Below are positions 23,979 through 34,800 of a stretch of DNA of 64,000 nucleotides, piece after piece. The notes beneath the pieces are model-generated. The model had not been told where the DNA came from. It ran no database searches and saw only the letters and a list, made by a program, of their open reading frames with translations. The stretch comes from Palsa-504 sp963819785 (GTDB taxonomy: Bacteria > Actinomycetota > Actinomycetes > Streptosporangiales > Streptosporangiaceae), in the NCBI GenBank assembly GCA_963819785.1, contig CAWFXW010000016.1:62001-126000 (forward strand), given 5' to 3'. Each line of letters begins with the position of its first letter. The stretch's first letter is position 1. A program made the translations under genes and the position numbers.

Positions 23979-24859
23979 TCAGGCCAGCGCGACGACGAGC
24001 AGGATCAGTGCGGGGATGAGCAGGGCGAGCAGCGCGGTGCGGTTCCAGGTGCTGGTGAGCGGCTTGAGCCAGCCGCCGATGCGGGCGTCCGCCGGGACGG
24101 CCTCGGCGTAAGCTTCGGCCCCGACGGCGCCGCTGGCGCTGGCCCCGACGCCGGCGCTGGCCAGGGGCCGGCGCTGGCGCTGGCGCTGGCCAGGGGGCCG
24201 GCGCTGGCCGGGAGGCCGGCGATCTCGACGGTGCCCTCGGCCCAGACCGTCTCGGCCCGGGCCGAGGTGACGTACTCGCTGAGCACCCGGGCGACCCGCT
24301 CGGCATCGGCCTCGGCCGCCGAGGAGGTGTCGCTGCCGGTGGTGGCGCCGTAGCCGATATCGCGGCGGGCCAGGCCGTAGTTCTCCAGGCCGAAGGTGCC
24401 GAACGCCGGGCGCCGGCCGGACCTGCCAGCCGCCCGGCGGGCCTTGTTCTCGGCGGCCATCTTGCGGCGCCGCGAGTAGTGCACGGCCCAGGAGTTGATG
24501 ACCTTGTCCTGGCCCGCGTTCTTACAGTGCACGCGGAGCAGGTCGGCCAGGTCGACGTTGGTCACCGCGGCCCACCCGACGTGGTGATCGCGCAGCGGGT
24601 TGACGACGGTGACCCCGCTGGTGTCGGCGATGATCCTGGGCCGCTGGGCGGCGACGTAGGCGACGCCGGTGGCCAGCACCAAGATGGCCGCCGCGACCAC
24701 CGCCGTGTGATCGCGGCCCTGGACGGCCAGGTCAATCAGGTTGGCCGCGGCGAACAGCACCCACACCCACCACACGATGATCGCGGTTGGCGAGCGGAAT
24801 ACCTGCGGACCGCCTGCGGCCTCGGCACGCTGTTTGCGGCCGACGGGCACGGTTTCCAT
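23979..24859 (-). pseudogene. PH-like-domain membrane protein with a one-base frameshift
   Basis: The first 215 residues read as a bPH-type protein: membrane segments AIIVWWVWVLFAAANLI and VVAAAILVLATGVAYVAA, then RIIADTSGVTVVNPLRDHHVGWA and HYSRRRK. The natural C-terminus (YAEAVPADARIGGWLKPLTS, then a last membrane helix ALLALLIPALILLVVALA) is in another frame ending at TGA 23979. The shift maps to a near-duplicate: GGCCCCCTGGCC (five C, plus-strand G run 24193-24197) is intact, but the second copy GGCCCCTGGCC (24164-24167) has four. Restoring one C joins both halves. As written, the frame ends at 24005 with a shadow tail. Sequencing error is possible. Confidence 0.75.
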
Positions 24860-24896
24860 TCGTTCAGCCTAACCCCGTTTTCGCTGGGATGGCTGC

Positions 24897-26165
24897 CTAC
24901 GCGCTCGTCACGCCGGGCAGCGGCTGGGCGACGATCGCGCCGTCGTCCCACAGGGCGTTGATCGCGGTGGCGGCCATCGTCTTGACCCCGATCCCGATCG
25001 CCCGCTCGTCCACGTCGAAGGTCGGCTGGTGGATGTCGAGCGAGGCGGTCGAGCCGGGCACCCGGGTACCCAGCCGGGCCAGCGCGCCGGGGATCGACTC
25101 CAGGTACCAGGCGAAGTCCTCGCCGCCCAGGCTCTGCGGGGTCTGCACCACCGAGCCGGCGCCGAGCACGTCGAGCGCCGCGGCCGCGAGCATGGCCGCG
25201 CTGGCCTGGTCGTTCACCGTGGGCGGCACGTAACGCTCGTAGGTGAACTCGGTGTTGATCCCGTAGGCCAGGGCCACCGAGTCGATCAGGCCCTTGAGCA
25301 GGTCGGGCGCGCGGTGCCAGGCATCGTCGTCCAGGCAGCGGACGGTGCCCTCGACGATCCCGGCGTCGGGGATCGCGTTGGCCACGGTCCCGGCGCTGAC
25401 CCGGCCCCAGACCAGGCTCAGGCTGGACCGCGGGTCGACCCGCCGGGACAGCGCGGCCGGCACCTCGGTGATGATCTTGCCGAGCGCGTAGATCAGGTCC
25501 GCGGTCAGGTGCGGCCGGGCGGTGTGCCCGCCGGGGCCGGAGACCCGGACCTGGATCCGGTCGCAGGCGGCCGTGATCGGGCCGGACCGGACGCCGAGCT
25601 GGCCGGCGTCCAGCCGCGGGTCGCAGTGCAGGGCGAAGATGCGGCCGACCGCGTTGAGGCCGTCCGCCGCGAGGACGTCGAGGGCGCCGCTGGCGGCCTC
25701 CTCGGCGGGCTGGAAGACGAGCCGGACCCGGCCGGGGAGCGAGCCGGCGGCGGCTTGTTCGGCGAGGTAGAGGCCGGTGCCGAGGAGGACGGCGGTGTGC
25801 ACGTCGTGACCGCACGCATGACAGGCGTCCGGGATGGTGGAGCGGTAGGGGACGTCCTTCTCGTCGGTCATGGGCAGCGCGTCCAAGTCGGCGCGCAGCG
25901 CGACCACGGGCTGATCGGCGTAGCCGTTGTCGTCGTCGAGCGTGCCGATGTCCACCAGCAGGCCGGTGCCCTTGGGCAGGATCCGCGGGCGCAGGCCGGC
26001 CGCGGCCAGCCGCAGCGCGACCCGGCGGGTGGTGCGGTGCTCGGCGTTGGCCAGTTCGGGGTGGGCGTGCAGATCGCGGCGGAACTCGATCAGCTCGTCC
26101 TCGTGTCTGGACAGGAACGCGGCCAGATCCGCGGTCAGATTATTGCTCTGCTCATATTCGGCCAT
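24897..26165 (-). CDS. M20-family metal-dependent amidohydrolase
   Basis: The 422-residue peptidase-M20-type protein has FRRDLHAHPELANAEHRTT near residue 29, VALRADLDALPM near 88, HACGHDVHTAVLLG near 115 and RLVFQPAEEAASGA near 147 (metal ligands), a dimerisation domain (SGPGGHTARPHLTADLIYAL) and SLGGEDFAWYL near 365. Homologues cleave N-acyl or indole-acetyl amino acids; substrate not determinable. ATG 26165 follows GGGGAGTGCCGGGC. It overlaps the end of the GCS2 ligase gene by 14 bp, so co-translation is likely. Confidence 0.9.
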   Translation of the reverse strand: MAEYEQSNNLTADLAAFLSRHEDELIEFRRDLHAHPELANAEHRTTRRVALRLAAAGLRPRILPKGTGLLVDIGTLDDDNGYADQPVVALRADLDALPMTDEKDVPYRSTIPDACHACGHDVHTAVLLGTGLYLAEQAAAGSLPGRVRLVFQPAEEAASGALDVLAADGLNAVGRIFALHCDPRLDAGQLGVRSGPITAACDRIQVRVSGPGGHTARPHLTADLIYALGKIITEVPAALSRRVDPRSSLSLVWGRVSAGTVANAIPDAGIVEGTVRCLDDDAWHRAPDLLKGLIDSVALAYGINTEFTYERYVPPTVNDQASAAMLAAAALDVLGAGSVVQTPQSLGGEDFAWYLESIPGALARLGTRVPGSTASLDIHQPTFDVDERAIGIGVKTMAATAINALWDDGAIVAQPLPGVTSA

Positions 26166-27318
26166 GCCCGGCACTCCCCTGTGTGCAGAACCTATCGTCG
26201 GCGAACTCCATGATCAGGGCGTCTACCACGCTGAGCAGGTCCCCTGTGCGCGCGTAGACGGCCCGCTGCCGCTCGTACGAGGCACCCCGTTCGAGCACCT
26301 CGAAGGCCACGGAGAGCTCTTCGAGGCAACCCAGCCTGGATGCTACCGGTTCCAGCTCGCGGAGCAGTTCATAGAGTTCGTCGCGGAGCGGCGCGGTGGC
26401 GCCGGCCTCATCAGTGATCACGATCGCGTCCAGCCCGTATCGCGTCGCGCGCCACTTGTTGTCCCGGACCACCCAGGCCGAGGGGGACGGCAGCGTGTAG
26501 CCTCGGTCCAGCTGCACGTCGAACAGCTGGACCAGGCACTGCGAGAGCGCCGCCACCATGCCGACCTCGCGGAGCGTCGGCACCCCGTCGAACATGCGAA
26601 TCTCGACGGTGCCGAAGTCCGGGTGCGGCCGGATGTCCCACCAGACCTCCTTGATGCTGCGGATGGTCCCAGCGCGCAGCAGCGTGTCCATATAGTCCTC
26701 GAACTGTTCCCAGTTCGCCAGCCGGTTCGGCGGACCCGCCGTCGGCAGGGCGCCGAAGGTCACGGACCTGCTGGAGGCAAGCCCCGTGTCATATCCACAC
26801 CAGAACGGGCTCGACGCGGTAATCGCGAGGAAATGCGGCAGGTACGCGGCGAGCGCATTGACGATCGGAATCGCCTTGCGCCCGTCTCTGATCCCCACGT
26901 GTACATGCACGCCGAAGGTCTGAATCCGGCGGACAAGCCATTGCATTTGCTCGACGAGCTCCGCATAGCGCTGGATGGGCGCCATGGTCGCGTCGCGCCA
27001 GTCGCTCACCGGGTGGGTCCCGGCGCATGCCAGCAGAATACCGTGCCCGGACGCGGCCCGCTGGAGATCAGTGATCGTTTTGGCCAGGTCCTCTTTTGCC
27101 TCCGATACCGTGCTGCAAATGCCGGTTACCACCTCGAGGGTGGACTGCATCAGCTCATGGCGTATCTGCGGGTGCTCACCGGTGTCGCCGATTACCGGCA
27201 GTTCGGCGAGGAGCTTGCCGGCCTCCTGGCGCAGCATCCGGCTTTCGGAGTCGATGAGCTGCACCTCCCATTCGACGCCAAGCGTCGCGCCGCGCGAAGG
27301 ATTCCACTCGATTGCCAT
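26152..27318 (-). CDS. Carboxylate-amine ligase, GCS2 (YbdK-like) family
   Basis: The 388-residue protein begins with LGVEWEVQLIDSESRML (the catalytic acidic E-x-E site), has VHVHVGIRDGRKAIPIVNAL near residue 135, SSPFWCGYDTGLASSRS near 165 and GTVEIRMFDGVPTLRE near 225. GCS2 proteins form gamma-glutamyl-type amides; those of this subfamily have weak glutamate-cysteine ligase activity. ATG 27318 has CAGAGGTATCGGTC before it; the 19 codons farther upstream overlap the mutase stop and look unlike the family. It lies between the mutase and M20 genes in one operon. Confidence 0.88.
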   Translation of the reverse strand: MAIEWNPSRGATLGVEWEVQLIDSESRMLRQEAGKLLAELPVIGDTGEHPQIRHELMQSTLEVVTGICSTVSEAKEDLAKTITDLQRAASGHGILLACAGTHPVSDWRDATMAPIQRYAELVEQMQWLVRRIQTFGVHVHVGIRDGRKAIPIVNALAAYLPHFLAITASSPFWCGYDTGLASSRSVTFGALPTAGPPNRLANWEQFEDYMDTLLRAGTIRSIKEVWWDIRPHPDFGTVEIRMFDGVPTLREVGMVAALSQCLVQLFDVQLDRGYTLPSPSAWVVRDNKWRATRYGLDAIVITDEAGATAPLRDELYELLRELEPVASRLGCLEELSVAFEVLERGASYERQRAVYARTGDLLSVVDALIMEFADDRFCTQGSAGHGRI

Positions 27319-27337
27319 GACCGATACCTCTGACCCT

Positions 27338-28915
<1,578 letters not shown>

Positions 28916-28965
28916 AACGCTCAGGTTACTTGGGGACAGGCCGGTAACCCCCAGGATGGAGGCTC

Positions 28966-30213
28966 ATGCTGGACCGGATCAGGCCGCGGGCCGTCCTGGT
29001 CAGCGCGTGTGCCTTCGCGGCCTGCGCGGGCGCGGCCGCCCCGGCGGCGGCAGGCCCGGCGGCGGCGGCCGGTCTGGCGTCTGCGGCCGGCCCGGCGGCG
29101 GCGGCCGGCCTGGCGTCTGCTCCGGTCGGCGGTCCGCGGCTGGCTTCGCGGGGGGTGGTCGTCAACTACCCGCCGGGCGGGGTGCCGAAGCTGCCGGACA
29201 TCAAGGCCTCGGCGTGGGTGGTGGCCGACGCCGGCACCGGGCAGGTGCTCGCGGCCAAGGACCCGCACGGCTGGTACCGGCCGGCCAGCACGCTCAAGAT
29301 GCTCACCGCGGTGGCGCTGATCCCGGTGCTCAACCCGGACGCCACGGTGGTAGCCAGCAAGCAGGCCACTTCGACCGAGCCGAACGTGGCCGGCCTGGTC
29401 ACCGGGCGGGCATACAAGATCTCCGATCTGTTCACCGCGCTGCTGACCATCTCGGCCAACGACGCGGCGATCGCGCTGACCCAGGCCACCGGGTCGTTCG
29501 GCGAAGGCATGTCGCTGATCAACGCCGAGGCGCGGCACCTGCAGGCCGACGATACGGTCGCGGTCGACCCGAACGGCCTGGACGCCCCGGGCCAGCACAC
29601 CTCCGCCTACGACCTGGCCCTGATCGCGCGGCAGGCGCTGAAGCTGCCCGCGTTCTTGACGTACGACCAGACCCGGAGCGCACGGTTGGTGGTGGCGCGG
29701 CGCAAGGCGGTCCAGCTGTACAACCAGAACTCGCTGCTCACCAGCTACCCGGGGGCGGTGGGCGGGAAGATCGGCTGGACCAACGCCGCGGGCGCGACCT
29801 ACGTCGGGATGGCCAGCCGGCACGGCGTGACGCTCATCGTGACCCTGCTGCACTGCCCGGCGCTGACCGAGATCACCGCCGCGGAGAAGCTGCTCGACTG
29901 GGGCTTCGCGGCCGACGGCAAGATCGCGCCGGCCGGCGCGCTGGCCGGCCCGGCGTCTGCGCCCACGGCGGTGGCGTCCCCGGCCGCGACCGCGGCGGCC
30001 TCGGCCTCGGGGGCGTCGCGGGCTGGGGTCGCCTCTCGCCCGAAGGCGGCGAGCGGGCCGTCGGTGCTGGCCACGACGGGGTTCGGTGCCGCCGCGGTGC
30101 TCGCGGCCGTGGTCGGCTTCATGTACAGCCGCCGCCAGCGGCTCCGGGCCACGCGAGCTGAGCGAGCCGCCCGCGCCGGTCGCGCCAGGCGTTCGGACCG
30201 CGAGCGAGTGTAG
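28966..30213 (+). CDS. D-alanyl-D-alanine carboxypeptidase (S11), membrane-anchored
   Basis: The 415-residue penicillin-binding protein has a signal peptide, a low-complexity Ala/Gly/Pro repeat (residues 25-50) and the catalytic motifs SxxK as ASTLKML near residue 107, SxN as ISANDAAIAL near 163 and KxG as GKIGWTN near 267. A C-terminal Ala-rich linker, a membrane segment (TTGFGAAAVLAAVVGFMY) and an Arg-rich tail anchor it with the enzyme outside. It trims the terminal D-Ala of peptidoglycan stem peptides. ATG 28966 follows CAGGATGGAGGCTC. It lies near trpS, a neighbourhood seen in other actinobacteria. Confidence 0.92.
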   Translation: MLDRIRPRAVLVSACAFAACAGAAAPAAAGPAAAAGLASAAGPAAAAGLASAPVGGPRLASRGVVVNYPPGGVPKLPDIKASAWVVADAGTGQVLAAKDPHGWYRPASTLKMLTAVALIPVLNPDATVVASKQATSTEPNVAGLVTGRAYKISDLFTALLTISANDAAIALTQATGSFGEGMSLINAEARHLQADDTVAVDPNGLDAPGQHTSAYDLALIARQALKLPAFLTYDQTRSARLVVARRKAVQLYNQNSLLTSYPGAVGGKIGWTNAAGATYVGMASRHGVTLIVTLLHCPALTEITAAEKLLDWGFAADGKIAPAGALAGPASAPTAVASPAATAAASASGASRAGVASRPKAASGPSVLATTGFGAAAVLAAVVGFMYSRRQRLRATRAERAARAGRARRSDRERV

Positions 30214-30547
30214 CTGCGTGCTTTGACGGTGTGCTTGGGGTGGGTGGTGCTCCCAGGCCGGATGATGCTCGCGGGACCAGGGGTGCTGATCCGCCGGGTT
30301 CGCGGACATTGCGGTGCTGGTCGATGTCACCTCGGCCTTGCAAGAGCAGGTACAACGTCACATCGACCCGGTAACTGGAAGGCGTGCCGTAGCGGTGGCG
30401 GTGCTGGTGAGTCCTGTGATGCGCGACATGCCATGTACCGTGAATGGCTTCTCCGCAACGAGCTTCAGGCTCTCTCGGCTCATTCCTGTCCCGCTTGCCT
30501 CCCTGACACCAGGTGCCCCGGGGGCTGGCCTCCGGCTTCCGCGAAGG
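30214..30547. other. Gene-free stretch between convergent genes
   Basis: This 334-bp stretch separates the carboxypeptidase gene from the 3' end of trpS. Short open frames exist on both strands but lack ribosome sites and family-like sequence. No tRNA cloverleaf or U-tailed terminator was recognised. Confidence 0.5.
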
Positions 30548-31555
<1,008 letters not shown>

Positions 31556-31607
31556 GCGCAGGAGTCTAGATGACCCGGGAGTTCACCGGCGCCGAGTCCC
31601 CATGCGC

Positions 31608-31812
31608 TCAGGTCCGGTCCGGGCCGTCCATGGCCTCGCGGAGGCTGCGCGGGCGCATGTCCTGCCACACCTGGTCGATGTGGTCCAGGCACTCGGCCTT
31701 GGTCCCGCTGACTCCCTGGTCATACCAGCCTGCCGGGAGCGGCTGGCCAGGCCTCCCAGATGGAGTACTGCTCCTCGTCGTTGCGCACCACGAGGTAGGT
31801 CGGTTCGGACAT
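31608..31812 (-). pseudogene. MbtH-like protein gene, frameshifted
   Basis: The start MSEPTYLVVRNDEEQYSIW is clearly MbtH-like, with AGGAG before ATG 31812, which overlaps the PKS stop as TGATG. The frame reaches TGA after 29 codons. The rest of MbtH continues in another frame (LPAGWYDQGVSGTKAECLDH, then VWQDMRPRSLREAM) to TGA 31608. The break lies near 31737-31742; a two-base loss there restores the usual spacing and a 68-residue protein. MbtH proteins bind and activate A domains of NRPSs, so this would serve the NRPS genes here. Could be a sequence error. Confidence 0.8.
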
Positions 31813-34800
31813 CACTGCTCCTGGGGGTGACGCGGCAGGCGGGGGATGGTCCCGCCATGGTCGGGCGGCTGCTGGCCGCGCATCGAGTCGATCAGCGCCG
31901 CGGCCCCGGCCACCGTGGGCGCCTCGAAGACCGAGCGCATCGGAAGCCGCACGCCCAGCTCCTTGCGGACCATGGCGACCAGCTGCACCGCGACCAGCGA
32001 GTTGCCGCCGGCGTCGAAGAAGTCGTCGTCGATCCCGATCTGGCCGCCGAGCACCTCGGACCAGATCCGGGCGATGGTCGCCTCCAGGTCGGTGCGCGGC
32101 GCCGCGTACGAGCCGCCCGCCGGGCGCTGCGCGGCGTCCTTGAGCGCGGCCGCGTCCACGTCCTCGGCGATCCTTTCCTGGTCAAGGAGCCCCGCCGAGG
32201 CGATGACCTGCCCGATGGGCTGTACCGAAACCGTGACCTGCGGGCCGGGGCGCCCGGCCAGGATGGCGCGCAGGCATTGCGCCCCCTCGGCCGGGTGGAT
32301 GCCCGCCTGCGGCGACGACGTGGCGGCCAGAGCCTGCTCGCCCGCGACCGGGGACTCGGCGCGCAGCGTGCCGGCCACGGCGGTGCCGTCGATCCGGCGG
32401 ATGACGAAATCGCTGATCGACACGACCGGGTGGCCGCCCTCGTCGAACAGCGTGATGTCGCGGGATCGTACTTCGTCTGTGCCGCTGTCCCGGTGCCGCA
32501 GGTGGCTCCACAACCGTGCCGGGATCGGGCCCCGGATCAGGATCCGGCCGTAGCCCAGCGGCAGGAACTGCCCGGCGGCGCCGGTGCTTCCGAACGCCGT
32601 CGCCTCGTCAAGCAGCGCCGGGTGCAGCGGCCAGCGGTCCAGGTCCGCCGCTGCCGCCTCGGTCGCCTCCAGCAGGGCCAGTTCCTCGCCCTGGCCGCCG
32701 CGAATTTCCCGTAGGTTGCCCCAGCGCGGGCCGAAGGTGACCAGGCCGGAGCCGGAGATGCCGAGCCGGTCGCCGTCGCTCGACGCGGAGCTGGCGAACA
32801 GGCCGCAGCGCTCCCGCACCGCGTCCAGGCTGGCCGGCGCGCTCTCGTCGTCCAGCACCCAGGCCGCGCTGCCCTGGGCGTGGATCCGCATCCGGCCGCC
32901 GGCCAGGCTGACCACCTGGAAGTCCAGGCCCTCCGTGGCCTGGCTGAACACCACCCGCAACTCGGCGCGCCCGCCGTCGGGTACCGCCATCGGTTCGGTG
33001 AATGCCACGTCGCGCAGTTCCACCAGGTGCGCCGGCGACGGCGCGGGGAAGACTGCTAGGAACGCAGCCCGGGCTGCCTCCAGGTAACCGGTGCCCGGGA
33101 GCACCGGCACGCCGGCGATCCGGTGGTCGGCGAGCAGCCAGTGGGTCTCGGCCGAGACCACGCCGCTGCACCAGTCCGGGGTCACGCCGTCGCCGTCGTG
33201 CCGCCGGGTCAGCAGCGGGTGGTCCAGCGCGCTGATCCGGTCACCACGCTGCAGCGCGCGGAACGCGGCGGGCGCGGCCACCTCGGCCGCCATGCCCACC
33301 TCGAGCCAGCCGCCCCAGTTGACCGAGACCACGGGTGCGTCCCAGGCGCCCGCGGCCCGGGCGAAGGCGTCCAGGAAGTTGTTCGCCGCGCAGTAGTCCA
33401 CCTGGCCGAACCCGCCGGCCACCGCGGTCACCGAGGAGCACAGCACCACGAAGTCCAGTTCGTCGCGGCCGAACACCTCGCGCAGCGCCAGGGTGCCTGC
33501 CAGCTTGGGCGCGAGCACCGCCTGCGCGCTGGCCCGGTCTCTCACCTCGGCCATGCCGCCACCGGGCAGGCCGGCCGCGTGCACGATGCCGTGCAGGCGG
33601 CCGAAGCGCCCGGCGACGGCGTCCCGCACCCGGGCCAGGTCGGCCGGGTCGGTCACGTCGGCCGCCAGCACCAGCACCTGGGCGCCGGCGTCCTCCATCC
33701 GGCGGATCGCGGCGACGGCCCGGCCGACCCGGTCCGCGGGGCCGTGCACGGCCAGGACGGTGTCCCACTCCTCGCGCGGCGGCAGGCCGGAGCGTGTCAG
33801 CAGGACCAGGCGCGCCCGTACCCGGGTGGCCAGGTCCTCGGCGACGGTGATCCCGATGCCACCCAGGCCGCCGGTGATCAGGTACACCCCGCCCTCGCGC
33901 AGGCCCGGGTCTGGCGGCCCGGGCTCCGGTCCCAGGTCGGCCTGGAGATACCGGCGCTGCCAGCGGCGGCCGCCGCGCAGCGCCACGGTGACCGCATCGG
34001 CCGCATCGGCCGCCTCGGCGGCCGGGGCGGCCGGGGCGGCCACCGGACCCGACAGCTCGCCCACCAGGCCGGCCAGCTCCTCCCGGCCCGGGTCCGGCCA
34101 GCCCGCGGCCGGATCCAGGTCGATGTGCCGCACGGTCAGCCACGGCATCTCCAGCGGGGCCACCTTGGCGATGCCCAGGACGGTGGCGTGCCGCGGCGCG
34201 CGCAGGTCGGTACCGGTCACGTCCTGGGTGCCCGCGGTGAGCACGTCGAGCCGGACCGTGCGCCCGGAGCCGGCCAGGGCCTGGACCAGGCTGAGCAGGC
34301 TCAGGAACGACACGTCCTGCGAGGCCCAGATCCCGTCGGCGCCCGAGTCGGTGAGCGCCCAGGCGTGGACGCATCGTTCCGGCACGCCGTTCCCGGCCCC
34401 GAGCCGGGCCAGCAGCGTGTCGTAGTCCTCCCGGCTGGCCGCCCTGACCGTGAACCGGCCCGGGCCCTCCTCGGCGAACGCCGGGCCTGGCCGGACCACG
34501 GTCAGCTCCGCCCCCGCGCGCGCCAGCGCCTCGGCCAGCGTACGGGCACCCGGCTCGGCGAACAGCAGCACCCGGCCCAGCGGGGAGCTTGCCGCCGGGC
34601 GGAGCGGTGGCAGCTGTGACCAGGCGGGCACCGCGAACCAGCTGGCCAGCGGACGGCGGTCCCCGGCCAGCGCGGCGGCCTCGTCGTAGCTGGCACCCGC
34701 GCCCTCGTCCGGATCGATCCAGTAGTACGCGCGCTCCCACAGGTAGGCAGGCAACGGCACCCGGTTCGCCCGGGGACCCACCGAGGACAGGTCCACCGGG

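Noticed and set aside
30214..30547. Short plus-strand open frames near 30223-30727
   Set aside because: No ribosome site, no family-like sequence, and the 3' part is antisense to trpS.
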